Shown here one piece after another: positions 44,501-52,788 of a DNA stretch of 64,000 nucleotides (position 1 is the stretch's first letter; each line of letters starts with the position of its first letter). Source of the stretch: Chitinophaga agri (GTDB lineage Bacteria > Bacteroidota > Bacteroidia > Chitinophagales > Chitinophagaceae); the NCBI RefSeq assembly GCF_010093065.1, contig NZ_CP048113.1, positions 6,528,001 to 6,592,000 of the forward strand. The letters are read 5' to 3'. The notes beneath the pieces are model-generated. The model was not told where the DNA came from, made no database searches, and was given only the letters and a program-made list of their open reading frames with translations. Made by a program: the position numbers and the translations under genes.

Positions 44501-47500
44501 GGTGTGATGCCACCAAACCTGACACAGGGTACTCCATTCATGTACTTCTATACAGATGTGGACGTAACCGGAGGCAATACTTACAAATTCAATATCGAGC
44601 AGTTCTATGTGGATTCATGGCTGGGATATATGGACAGAGAGAAGAATGTTAGACTGGGCAGAACGAACGCTTCCAGTACCTGGGTTGTGAATGACAGCAG
44701 CACCGTCGATGTGGCCAGGAATATCCTTGCGGATACCGCACTGCAATACCTGGACAAATTCACTGGTCTGAAAGGTAAACTGATCTTCGACAACGAAGGA
44801 CCTGTAGGTGCAGATACTTCTAATATCGGTACCCGTTTCTGGGTGGCATATGGTCATGACAGAAGCTTTATTACCGACAATGATCAGAACCTGGCACTGC
44901 ATTTCGTAGCAGGTGCGACGCCCGCTCGCGTTGTAGTGAAAGTAAATGGTACCGCATGGGGCAGAGACTATCTCGTTCCTGCTAACTCATCCTTCACGAC
45001 TGACTTTATACCGAAATCCGGTTTGAGTGATGCACGTCTGACGGGTGAAGGGCTGTATCCTTTCGGTATCAGTATAGAAAGCGATGCGCCGATCACCGCA
45101 TATGCACACCAGTATAACTGGTCTACAGCAGGTGCTACACTGTTAATGCCTGTAGGTACTTACGGATATGAGTACCGTCCGATGACAGCCCGCCAGTATG
45201 CAGATGCCAATGCATTCTCCTGGTTCTATATCATCGCAGACAATGACAGTTCTGTAGTAGAGATCACGCCTTCTCAGGCAACTGGTGGCGGACATGCTGC
45301 AGGTGTTCCATTCCAGGTAACACTGAACAGAGGTGAAGTGTACCAGGTACTGGGTGCCAGTATGAATGAAGATGAGGGATATGACCTCTCCGGAAGTATC
45401 GTTCGTTCCGTACAGAATGAGAGTGGTAAATGTTATCCGGTAGCCGTGTTCTCCGGTAACAGCTTTAGCTCCTTCGAATGTGGTGGTTCCGGTGGACCGG
45501 TAGGTGCAGATGGTGATAACGTGGTACAGCAGAACCAGCCGGTACAGTCATGGGGTAAACACTTCCTGGCCGCACCATCTTCGGGTATGACTGATCCTGT
45601 ACGTCTGATGAATAACATCTATCGTGTACTGGTGAAAGATCCTGCGACTATCGTGAAGAGGAACAATGTACAGTTGCCGCTGACGACACTGATCAATAAC
45701 AGTTACTATGAGTTCGAAAGCAAGGTAGGTGAGGCGATAGATGCAGATAAACCTGTAACGGTAGCACAGTACTTTGCCAACGATGGTGCATGTGGAAACT
45801 CCGCAGGTGGTGACGTCGAAATGGTTTATCTCACACCGGTTGAACAGGGTGTGAAGAAAGCGACCTTCTACCGCAACAACGATGCTGGCATCGACTACAA
45901 TTTCATCGCGCTGGTTATCCATAAACAAGGTCTGAATTCCCTGCTCATAGATGGCAGCAATACATTCAGCTACTCCTTCAATCATCAGAACAAGCCTGAT
46001 TATGTAGTCGTGGTAAAACGCTGGAACGCAGCCAATGAGCTGAGCACAGTGAAGAGTGATTCATCCTTCACCGCTATCACTTACGGTTTCGGATATAATG
46101 TGAGCTATGCCTACAATGTTGGTATGCAGATCAAAAATCTGAACATACAGCCGGCCTTTGCGAATACAAATAATCAGACAAACAATAGGAATACTTACAC
46201 CTGTGCGAAGACACCATTCCGTCTCACTGCATTGCTGCCAATGGTGCCGGCAACGCTGACATGGAAACTGAGTGAAGTGGCTAATCTGACGCCAGCGACA
46301 GATATCGTATCTGACAATCCGGTGCCTGCTGATACCCTGGTGATAGATGGTCAGACTTACTATCAGTATGAGGTGGCTACAAGCTATACCTTTTCAGTAG
46401 CGGGCGATTATGTCATCCCTGTAAAAGTGACCGATCCGGCGATAGAAAGCTGCGACAACAGTATCACTACCTATCTGAAAGTGAAAGTAATGCCGGCTCC
46501 GCACGTTGATTTTGCCATCAGCTACAATGGCTGTATTGGTGACGTCGCTGTACTGAATGGCACTGCAACTACAGAAAACAATGCGGTGATCAGCAAATGG
46601 AAATGGTTATTCGGTGATGGCACTGATGCCAGCACACGCAACGTGACCAAACAGTATCCTGCCGCAGGTGAATACTATGATACCCTGCAGGTGATCACGA
46701 AAGATGGTTGTGTAGGCGATACTGTGAAAAAGACCGTTGTAAATGAACCAACTGCCGCGTTACTTACAACAGATACTTTAAGGATATGTGCACACACAGA
46801 TGCTTCCTTCGCTGTACTGAATCCTGATCCTGCAGCAGTGTACAACTGGTACAACTCAGCTACAGGTGGTGCTATGATCGGAACAGGTACGACGCTTACC
46901 ATTAATGATGCAGTAAGTCCTGCTGTGTATTATGTAGAGACGAACAAAGGTGGCTGTGCAGGTATGGTGCGTACACCGGCTACCTTGCTGGTACTGCCGC
47001 AACTCGCTACACCGGTGCTGAGAGTCGATTCCATTGGCGTTGATCAGATCCGCTTCACATGGAATGAGATCACCGGGGCAAATGGTTACCTGGTATCAAC
47101 AGATAATGGTACTACCTGGGTAACACCATCTTCCGGTGGAGAAGGACTGGAACACGTTGTAAGCGGACTGAAACCACAGACATCAGTGACGCTGCTGGTG
47201 AAAGCGACAGGTTGTGAAGATAAGGTGTCACAGGCTGTTACCGGCAAGACATTACCAGACGGCATATACATACCATCAGGCTTTACACCGAATGGAGATG
47301 GTAAGAATGACACATGGCAGGTATATGGCGCTATCGTAAGAGAAATTCATTTCATGGTATTCAACCAGTGGGGTGAGAAGATATTCGAATCCAATAATCA
47401 GAACCTCGGATGGGATGGCAGCTACCAGGGTAAGGCACAGCCTTCCGGTGTATACATCTACATCTGTAAGCTGAGACTGGCAGATGGTACCAGCATAGAA

Positions 47501-47530
47501 AGAAAAGGTACGCTCAACCTCCTGAGGTAA
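38588..47530 (+). CDS. Giant beta-helix adhesin with IgGFc-binding-like domain and CHU_C tail
   Basis: A 2980-residue exported surface protein. The signal peptide is residues 1-28. An N-terminal beta-sandwich region covers 29-214. Three tandem repeats of 560-580 residues follow (about 215-775, 776-1333, 1334-1914). Each contains an Ig-like domain (CxGTP..., YQWQ), a right-handed parallel beta-helix rich in TNNTIT / GYYGITL strands, and a closing PD(L/V/M)GAYE motif. Residues about 2070-2530 match the IgGFc-binding protein N-terminal domain (FWVAYGHDRS, LLMPVGTYGYEY). A PKD domain (WKWLFGDGTDAS), Ig-like and Fn3-like domains follow, then a CHU_C type B tail (FTPNGDGKNDTW, GVYIYICKL). It should be exported by the type IX system and displayed with the PorP/SprF proteins downstream. 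The ligand is unknown. Confidence 0.93.
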   Translation: MKNQPVSVLYKASLYLVMLLLSGLQVFAQIDVPIGSNSGSSANNGYPCPLQDYYEGSRGQFLYLASELTAAGMQPGYINSVKFTVNSLSGTGVIEDYTIKITSTGVASLSANSWEPSGATVYGPVNYQPVVGANTFNFAPTFFWNGTDNIIVEICNGGDSYTANPAVPWTTGLSFNGSHQYRSDNQGNLCGTNNTAGSGAMTTRPDITFNYTPAAACTGTPVAGTAVSSQTNICMGGTFNLSLSGNTAATGLTYQWQSSADNVNWTNIAGATTPFLPNRTQTVTTYYRCVVTCTTSGVAVNSTAASVTSPALIRGVFTINKNAPAGSGNFTSFNAAYDYIKCGIDSAVVFNVAAGSGPYDEQLIITPVGGASATNTITFNGNGQTITSLSTNSAEYAVIKLNGADYFTFNDLKIVPKGTTSSQRGFGVQLINDADFNTINNCTITLQADNSNSSYAGIVISASNTDAAGRGAANCDDNTFTNNTITGGYYGITLVGSSSVANQRNKVIGNTITETYYRGIYVHGAFNALIKNNNFSRPTRTGVTTYAAINLSDLSTKVIIDGNRISNPFGGNTTSTSGFYGIYLESVEAISGLENEVINNLVYNLSGNGNLYGIYNNNSSNVHIYHNTLSMDGTSTSTGSSYKIAGYIQSSGAAGVEFINNIITLTATSSIQQFGVYYSNAYPVGDVISDRNDIYIATPASNKFTGYYTRNLTGLSDWQQASQQDLASFALNPFYQDIATGNYAASNASLNNRGNVVNVAADITNAARNISTPDLGAYEFTPPPCTTPPTGGTTKLSKQIVCAGTPVILSLEGNSMGDTQIYQWQTATALAGPYTNIGTASAYADTTITANVTLYYRAALTCGTNTSYSTPALLTVNGALAPNTYTIDKNQPTGGLNFTSFNDAKQAMMCGITGPVVFNVVAGRTVYEEQLTLDSIPGASAVNTITFRGNGNTIHFSSNDASEKAVIKLRKADHITFDSLRIDATGTGDYGWGVQLFNHADSNVITKCEIITQADAASDQYAGIIMSTSEQDAANSGSNTFSVSNTFSKNKISGGYYGITLMGYSNAGTSNNKITGNQIKDYFSKGIQSSYTGNTLIADNILSRPTRQNADWAVYGISLSNRHNNAKVLRNTISNGAPVLSATTYYAISIDNVNADDGKADTVANNVIYDMSFDGSRRGISLTWSTNIIALHNSISVDKQGGTQSWYQAVGGYVYFCSNTKFINNNITVTSTSTETKYAIYLQNDADIQHNNYYVKATGTENYTGYFNGNRKTLNEWKAASQKDTASTDFDPIYADLANGNLQPAFFRMDNTGVPQGITTDILGRSRSTSTPDVGAYEISLPLCQTPINAGKAVASPNSNICMGTPITLDLIENTTAGRLTYQWQAAYSAAGPWIYISDTAYIPTFKTELGANNYFRCQLVCSGTDTAWSEVTSVSMNQPLIKGVYTINPAGSGSRNFPSFVAAVAAMECGIAGEVIFDVVPGTYTEQVYMHKIPGASDTSRVTFRSQNGNPASVILTYAGTSARNYVLRLDSASYITYKNITITASDAANGRAVVFGGTAVRDSLVTNKINVPVATTDNTDVVGVFAEDFKGGGIAIVGNTIKNGASAIHFSGTSTTDEVRGLVVDSNTISGVYASGITLNYVARPAVSKNTLTLTAPLASTAYGIVLNSGDTAYKVTYNNLSITNTTTSIWAIALQDCRGSAAATGLVEGNRVIAVTGNTGMIWGLANSGSSYNTTLNNIVSVKTTGPVAYGLFSNEGNNINYYNNSVYNASTAVGVNVAAYFSHTSPADGNVKLRNNIFSNEAGGVAAQYVLSDFINSDYNTYYTTGTTLIDRSGTGDTYDNLADWIADSDLDISSIVHKPAFASISTLEPELTNPDVWAIHGRGVQIPGNDHDINRKARPVTLTAGVPDMGAYEFLPTATPTVLQAIPAVPAPGITQQFVYGSDTVAKITWDPNTAVPATITLKRYSGVMPPNLTQGTPFMYFYTDVDVTGGNTYKFNIEQFYVDSWLGYMDREKNVRLGRTNASSTWVVNDSSTVDVARNILADTALQYLDKFTGLKGKLIFDNEGPVGADTSNIGTRFWVAYGHDRSFITDNDQNLALHFVAGATPARVVVKVNGTAWGRDYLVPANSSFTTDFIPKSGLSDARLTGEGLYPFGISIESDAPITAYAHQYNWSTAGATLLMPVGTYGYEYRPMTARQYADANAFSWFYIIADNDSSVVEITPSQATGGGHAAGVPFQVTLNRGEVYQVLGASMNEDEGYDLSGSIVRSVQNESGKCYPVAVFSGNSFSSFECGGSGGPVGADGDNVVQQNQPVQSWGKHFLAAPSSGMTDPVRLMNNIYRVLVKDPATIVKRNNVQLPLTTLINNSYYEFESKVGEAIDADKPVTVAQYFANDGACGNSAGGDVEMVYLTPVEQGVKKATFYRNNDAGIDYNFIALVIHKQGLNSLLIDGSNTFSYSFNHQNKPDYVVVVKRWNAANELSTVKSDSSFTAITYGFGYNVSYAYNVGMQIKNLNIQPAFANTNNQTNNRNTYTCAKTPFRLTALLPMVPATLTWKLSEVANLTPATDIVSDNPVPADTLVIDGQTYYQYEVATSYTFSVAGDYVIPVKVTDPAIESCDNSITTYLKVKVMPAPHVDFAISYNGCIGDVAVLNGTATTENNAVISKWKWLFGDGTDASTRNVTKQYPAAGEYYDTLQVITKDGCVGDTVKKTVVNEPTAALLTTDTLRICAHTDASFAVLNPDPAAVYNWYNSATGGAMIGTGTTLTINDAVSPAVYYVETNKGGCAGMVRTPATLLVLPQLATPVLRVDSIGVDQIRFTWNEITGANGYLVSTDNGTTWVTPSSGGEGLEHVVSGLKPQTSVTLLVKATGCEDKVSQAVTGKTLPDGIYIPSGFTPNGDGKNDTWQVYGAIVREIHFMVFNQWGEKIFESNNQNLGWDGSYQGKAQPSGVYIYICKLRLADGTSIERKGTLNLLR

Positions 47531-47629
47531 TCTAAAATTGGTTTTATGGAGAAATGGACATTCAGATCAACCCAACAACAATTTGCTTGCTATTGCTCAC
47601 CGCCTTATGGCGGGAGCAACAGCAGCAGC

Positions 47630-50600
47630 ATGTTGCTCCGCAGCCTTACTGCTGCCTTAATAATCCTGTTAACCTGTCTGCAAACTTATGCACAGGACCT
47701 GTCCAACAGAGGTAAGAGCTTCTGGGTTGGATATGGCCACCACCAGTTCATGGAACCCAACAGAGGTAACTCACAGGAAATGGTCCTCTACCTGAGTGCT
47801 GAGGAACCTGCCAACGTTACGGTAACAATTGATGGTACCACCTGGTCAAGATCTTATACTATTCCTGCCAATACTGTTATCGCCACAGATCAGATACCTA
47901 AGACCGGCGCTTTTGATGCGAGACTTTATTCTGTACCACCTACTTTCGGTGGCACCGGTGGAGAGGGACTGTTCATAAAAAAAGGGATCCATATTGTCAG
48001 CGATGTCCCTATTGTTGCCTATGCACACATTTACGGCAGTGCCTCTTCCGGTGCAACGATGCTGATGCCGGAAGAAACATGGGGCTATTACTATGTGTCG
48101 CTGAACAGTCAGCAGAGTTATGATTTCGACTGCTTTTCCTGGATGTTTGTTGTTGCAAAAGAGAATAATACGGTAGTAGAGATCACTCCTTCTGTACCTA
48201 CGCGTAATGGTAAACTGCCAGGTGTTCCATTTACAGTGACCCTGAACAGAGGTGAGATCTATCAGGTGATAGGCGCTCCGTTAGGAGGTAGCGACGGATA
48301 TGAAATGACAGGTACAAAAGTGAGGTCCGTTGCCAATGCCAATGATACCTGTTTTCCGATAGCTGTATTTTCCGGTAGCAGCCGTACAAGTATCGCCTGT
48401 GCTGGCAGCTTTGGTTCCAGTGGCGATAATAACATTCAGCAGGTATTCCCCTCGCAGGCCTGGGGAAAACGTTATCTGACCGCTTCCAGTTCTGCCGATA
48501 ATACCCCCGGCAGTTTCATGACCAATCCCTATAAGGTGGTGGTGAAAGATCCTACGACGATAGTAAAACGGAATGGTGTACCGCTGACCGGTTTACAGAA
48601 CAACGCTTTTTATGAGTTTGAAAGTAATACCCCTGATTATATTGAAGCGGACAAACCAATCCTGGTAGCACAGTATATGTCATCTGCAGGTTCCTGTCCC
48701 AATACAAATGGCGACGGTGACCCCGAAATGGTGTATCTCAGCCCGGTAGAGCAGTCCATTAAGAAGATCGGATTCTACAGGAATAACCGCGAGGGTATCA
48801 ATGTGAACTATCTCACAATGATCATTCCTACCGAGGGCACCAAAACGCTGATGATCGATGGCGTTGCTAATGCCTGGAATTACATAATGCCGCATCCTGG
48901 TCAACCCGGTTATTCTGTGGTAGTGAAGAGATGGAACGCTACTCAGGCACAATGTACTGTACAGAGTGATTCTGCGTTCACAGCAGTCACCTATGGTTTG
49001 GGATCTGTAGAGAGCTACGGTTATAACGCAGGTACGCTCATTAATAACCTGAACGTGATCGGGGTGATCCACAACGAGCACGATACTTCTTCGTTCAAAA
49101 ATGATTTTACCTGTACACAGACCCCGGTTGAACTGTCAGTGCTACTGGCATATAAGCCTACAGAAATGCAGTGGAATATTAGCAAACTGGGATCGGTTGT
49201 TACACCTAACGCAGACGTTACGCAGGTGAATCCTGTACCGGTGGGCGAAGAACTGGTAAATGGTGTGCCTTACTACAAGTATACACTGCCAGGTACCTAC
49301 CTATTTAGTACTATCGGTAAATATGAAGTGCCAATTATCAATACGCATCCAAGCATTGAGAAATGTGATCATACCGAAGAAGTAAAGATATCTGTAGATG
49401 TAAAACGTAAACCTACCGCCTCTTTCGCTACAGAATTTACGGGCTGTGTGCTGGATACTGCTTATTTCAGCGCTGACAGCAGCGGAAGCGGTTACACTAT
49501 TGACCGCTGGAGATGGACATTCCCGGGCGCTGTACAGGATAGCGGTGCAGTCGTGAAACGTAAGTTCCCGATAGGAACGTATAATGTTCAGCTGAATGTT
49601 ATTTCCAAAGAAGGATGTCTGGCAGATACGATCATCCCTGTTACTGTGGTTGATAAACCGGTAGCTGATTTTACCACAGCGCCTGCTGCCATCTGCGAGG
49701 GAGGTAGCATACAGCTTACTGACCAGTCCACATACGGAGGTACTGCTCCGTTGAAAACCTGGTACTGGAACTTCGGTAATGATACCGTCGTTGCTGTTGA
49801 TGCCGATACGGCGCAAACAGCTAACTACAGCAGATATGGTACCTATACGATCTCTCATATTGTAAAGCTCAGTGAACTGTGCGTGAGTGATACCGTGACC
49901 AAACAGGTGACTGTATATGCCAGGCCGGTACTGGGTTTTGATTATCCGGATACGTGTCTACTGGCAACAGGAGAGGTGCAGTTCACCAGTACATCTACGG
50001 TTCCTGACGGACAGGCGATCAGCGCCTATGCATGGGACTTCGGTGATGCAAACGCGACACCCGGTAATCCCAATACAGCTGCCATAGCAGATCCGCTACA
50101 CAGTTATTCAAAGTATGGCACCTATAGCATCAAATATACTGTTACCACCGCGGAAGGCTGTATGAAGGATACGACTGCACAGGCTGTCTTCAACCTGAAA
50201 CCCGCATTGACGTTTGGTGCTTCCATACCCGCAGTGTGTGTGAATGATAGATCACCGGTGTCTGTTGCAAAGGCCACTGTTACAAATGGTGTAACAGGTA
50301 CGGGTATTTACAAGGGACCAGGTGTGTCACCGGCCGGAGCATTCAGTCCGCTGACTGCTGGTGCGGGTACCCATACCATATGGTACGTGTTCACTGCACA
50401 GGGTGGATGTACAGATTCTATCTCTGCGACCATCACCGTTCATCCGAAACCACAGCCTGCATTTACTGTCAATGGTAATATCTGTTTAGGGGAAGCGGTG
50501 AACTTCGCAGATCAGTCATCGATCACTACAGGTACTATTGCCAGCTGGAAATGGGCCTTCGGAGATGGTAGTAATGAGACCCGCAACGACAATACTGCTT

Positions 50601-51721
50601 TCACTAAAACATATACTGCGTGGAAGAACTATACTGCAAGACTGGTAGTGGTGAGTGATAACGGCTGTGTGAGTGATACAGTTTCCAGAACGATCGCAGT
50701 GCACGCTTTGCCGGTTCCCGACTTTACGTTGCCGACGAAGATCTGTATGCCGGAAGGCGCTGCGCAGTTCACAAATAAGACGACTATTCCTGATATGGCG
50801 GCATTGACCTACCAGTGGGCGTTCGGTGATGGTAGTATGTCAACAGATGCTTCTCCGTCGCACAACTATCAGCATGCAGGTAGCTATACCATTTCACTGA
50901 TCGCCACATCTGTTTATGGCTGTGTGGACACTACTACTAAAGTCCTGAGTGATTTTTACACCAGGCCTATAGCTGATTTCTCTGTATCGCCTGATACATT
51001 GTGTCAGGGTACTGACAACGTTTTTACTGACAGAAGTGTGGATGCCAATAACAACATCGTATCATGGGCATGGACTTTCGGTGATGGCAATAGTTCAACA
51101 GATCGTAATCCGGTAAAACGTTATACAGAACCAGGAAATTATCCTGTAGAGCTGGTGGTAGCGAATGGTGCAGGTTGCGTATCAGTTCCATTCACCAGCA
51201 ACGTAGTTGTGTATCTGCAACCGGTAATTGACGCTGGTCCATCCTTTATCGTCAACCAGGGCGCACAGGTAAGGTTTAATCCGACAGCCAATGATTCTAC
51301 CGTACTCTCATTCCGCTGGACGCCTCCGAATGGTCTCTCCGATCCTACGGTACTGAGACCAGTGCTGAAAGCAATGGAAGACCAGGTATATACACTGACC
51401 GCTATAGGAGAAGGTGGTTGTATCGCAACGGATGAAACCTCCGTAAAAGTATTTAAGGCAGTTACTGTACCTAATGCATTCTCTCCGAATGGAGATCAGA
51501 TCAACGACAGATGGGTGATCACGAATCTGGCGGATTACGCAGAATGTACCGTGGAAATCTTCAATCGTTACGGGCAGCGGGTATACTATTCCGAAGGATA
51601 TAAGACACCATGGGACGGCACTTATAAAGGCGCATTACTGCCACAGGCCACTTATTATTATGTCATCAGACTGAGAAACGGAACGAATCCATTAACAGGC
51701 TATGTAGTCATTTTACAATAA
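47630..51721 (+). CDS. IgGFc-binding-like and PKD-repeat adhesin with CHU_C tail
   Basis: A 1363-residue exported surface protein. The signal peptide starts at the ATG at 47630 (MLLRSLTAALIILLT). An ATG at 47546, 15 bp after the previous stop, would add 28 residues and is the alternative start. Residues about 25-490 match the IgGFc-binding N-terminal domain and resemble the same region of the upstream giant adhesin (FWVGYGHHQF, TLMPEETWGYYY-like strand, VTLNRGEIYQVIGAP). About six PKD-type domains follow (WNFGND, WDFGDA, WAFGDG, WTFGDGN). A CHU_C tail ends the protein (AFSPNGDQINDRW, ATYYYVIRL). It is probably a second T9SS-exported adhesin using the same PorP/SprF partners. Confidence 0.92.
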   Translation: MLLRSLTAALIILLTCLQTYAQDLSNRGKSFWVGYGHHQFMEPNRGNSQEMVLYLSAEEPANVTVTIDGTTWSRSYTIPANTVIATDQIPKTGAFDARLYSVPPTFGGTGGEGLFIKKGIHIVSDVPIVAYAHIYGSASSGATMLMPEETWGYYYVSLNSQQSYDFDCFSWMFVVAKENNTVVEITPSVPTRNGKLPGVPFTVTLNRGEIYQVIGAPLGGSDGYEMTGTKVRSVANANDTCFPIAVFSGSSRTSIACAGSFGSSGDNNIQQVFPSQAWGKRYLTASSSADNTPGSFMTNPYKVVVKDPTTIVKRNGVPLTGLQNNAFYEFESNTPDYIEADKPILVAQYMSSAGSCPNTNGDGDPEMVYLSPVEQSIKKIGFYRNNREGINVNYLTMIIPTEGTKTLMIDGVANAWNYIMPHPGQPGYSVVVKRWNATQAQCTVQSDSAFTAVTYGLGSVESYGYNAGTLINNLNVIGVIHNEHDTSSFKNDFTCTQTPVELSVLLAYKPTEMQWNISKLGSVVTPNADVTQVNPVPVGEELVNGVPYYKYTLPGTYLFSTIGKYEVPIINTHPSIEKCDHTEEVKISVDVKRKPTASFATEFTGCVLDTAYFSADSSGSGYTIDRWRWTFPGAVQDSGAVVKRKFPIGTYNVQLNVISKEGCLADTIIPVTVVDKPVADFTTAPAAICEGGSIQLTDQSTYGGTAPLKTWYWNFGNDTVVAVDADTAQTANYSRYGTYTISHIVKLSELCVSDTVTKQVTVYARPVLGFDYPDTCLLATGEVQFTSTSTVPDGQAISAYAWDFGDANATPGNPNTAAIADPLHSYSKYGTYSIKYTVTTAEGCMKDTTAQAVFNLKPALTFGASIPAVCVNDRSPVSVAKATVTNGVTGTGIYKGPGVSPAGAFSPLTAGAGTHTIWYVFTAQGGCTDSISATITVHPKPQPAFTVNGNICLGEAVNFADQSSITTGTIASWKWAFGDGSNETRNDNTAFTKTYTAWKNYTARLVVVSDNGCVSDTVSRTIAVHALPVPDFTLPTKICMPEGAAQFTNKTTIPDMAALTYQWAFGDGSMSTDASPSHNYQHAGSYTISLIATSVYGCVDTTTKVLSDFYTRPIADFSVSPDTLCQGTDNVFTDRSVDANNNIVSWAWTFGDGNSSTDRNPVKRYTEPGNYPVELVVANGAGCVSVPFTSNVVVYLQPVIDAGPSFIVNQGAQVRFNPTANDSTVLSFRWTPPNGLSDPTVLRPVLKAMEDQVYTLTAIGEGGCIATDETSVKVFKAVTVPNAFSPNGDQINDRWVITNLADYAECTVEIFNRYGQRVYYSEGYKTPWDGTYKGALLPQATYYYVIRLRNGTNPLTGYVVILQ

Positions 51722-51742
51722 CATCTGAAAATATCGACCAAA

Positions 51743-52750
51743 ATGAGAAATATACTATCTATCATCCTGGTATTGCCCTTTCTGATCTTTACAGGGAATA
51801 CAGCAAAAGCGCAGACTGATCCGCATTTTTCCCAATACTATGTGTATCCGTCATGGCTTAATCCGGCACTGACCGGCGCATTTGATGGCCAGTATCGTAT
51901 CGGCGCCATCTATCGTAACCAATGGGGAAACATCAGCAATCCATTTACGACGTATGGTGTGGCCGCTGATTTCACAACCAACAAGCAATTCAACTTTGGT
52001 GCAAGTGTGCTGAACCAGAAAGCAGGTGACGGTGGGTACAATTACACGACTGCTTACGGAAGCGCCTCTTACACAGGTGTGCGCTTTGGTGCAGAAGGTT
52101 ATCACCGCCTGGTGTTTGGCTTACAGTTCGGTATGATCCAGCGTAAGTTCGATGCTTCCAAACTGACCTTCGGGGATCAGTGGAACCCGATCACTGGTTA
52201 CAATCCGGGTACCCCAAGTGCGGATGGCTTCAGCAAGACGACAGCCACCTCATTTGATGCAGGTGCTGGCGTACTGTACTACGATGCTGAACCAGGAAAG
52301 AAGTATAACATTTTCGGTGGTTTCTCCGTTGCCCACCTGACCCGTCCGACGGACCAGTTCAGTGCCAATGGTGATGCCCGTTTCCCGATGCGTTTTACAG
52401 GTCATGCGGGTGTGAAACTGGCTGTTACAGACGCGATCAGCGTTACGCCTAATATTCTCTACCTGAGACAGGGTAATGCAGAAGAAAAGATGGCGGGTGC
52501 CTATGGACAGTTGTTCGTAAATCCTGTTACAGATGTACTGCTGGGTGTAAACTACAGGTTCAAGGACGCGATATCGACACACGCTGGTTTTACTTATAGA
52601 AACTTTACACTGGGTGCGAGCTACGATATCAATACCTCGGAACTGAGTAAGATGGCAAGAGGCTCTAACAGTTTCGAAATCTCGCTCACCTTCATTGGCA
52701 GAAAACTCTTCAGATCACAGGAAGTAGAGTTTGTTTGTCCGCGTCTCTAA
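51743..52750 (+). CDS. PorP/SprF family outer-membrane protein
   Basis: A 335-residue barrel protein. The signal peptide ends near AKAQ. The family opening is TDPHFSQYYVYPSWLNPALTG, followed by YRNQWGN. The C-terminus (FEISLTF...) fits the family but runs on about a dozen residues further. It follows the PKD adhesin by 21 bp and precedes the OmpA protein, so it is most likely the outer-membrane anchor or export partner for the type B-tailed adhesins upstream, as SprF is for SprB in Flavobacterium. It differs clearly from the paralogue at 14241, suggesting partner-specific pairs. Confidence 0.93.
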   Translation: MRNILSIILVLPFLIFTGNTAKAQTDPHFSQYYVYPSWLNPALTGAFDGQYRIGAIYRNQWGNISNPFTTYGVAADFTTNKQFNFGASVLNQKAGDGGYNYTTAYGSASYTGVRFGAEGYHRLVFGLQFGMIQRKFDASKLTFGDQWNPITGYNPGTPSADGFSKTTATSFDAGAGVLYYDAEPGKKYNIFGGFSVAHLTRPTDQFSANGDARFPMRFTGHAGVKLAVTDAISVTPNILYLRQGNAEEKMAGAYGQLFVNPVTDVLLGVNYRFKDAISTHAGFTYRNFTLGASYDINTSELSKMARGSNSFEISLTFIGRKLFRSQEVEFVCPRL

Positions 52751-52788
52751 TTTGAACCTCATCCGTCAACACGTATCAAAAGAAGAAC

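Noticed and set aside
38588..47530. Possible polymorphic toxin or RHS-like function for the giant protein.
   Set aside because: There are no YD repeats, no RHS core and no variable toxin tip; the C-terminus is a standard CHU_C tail.
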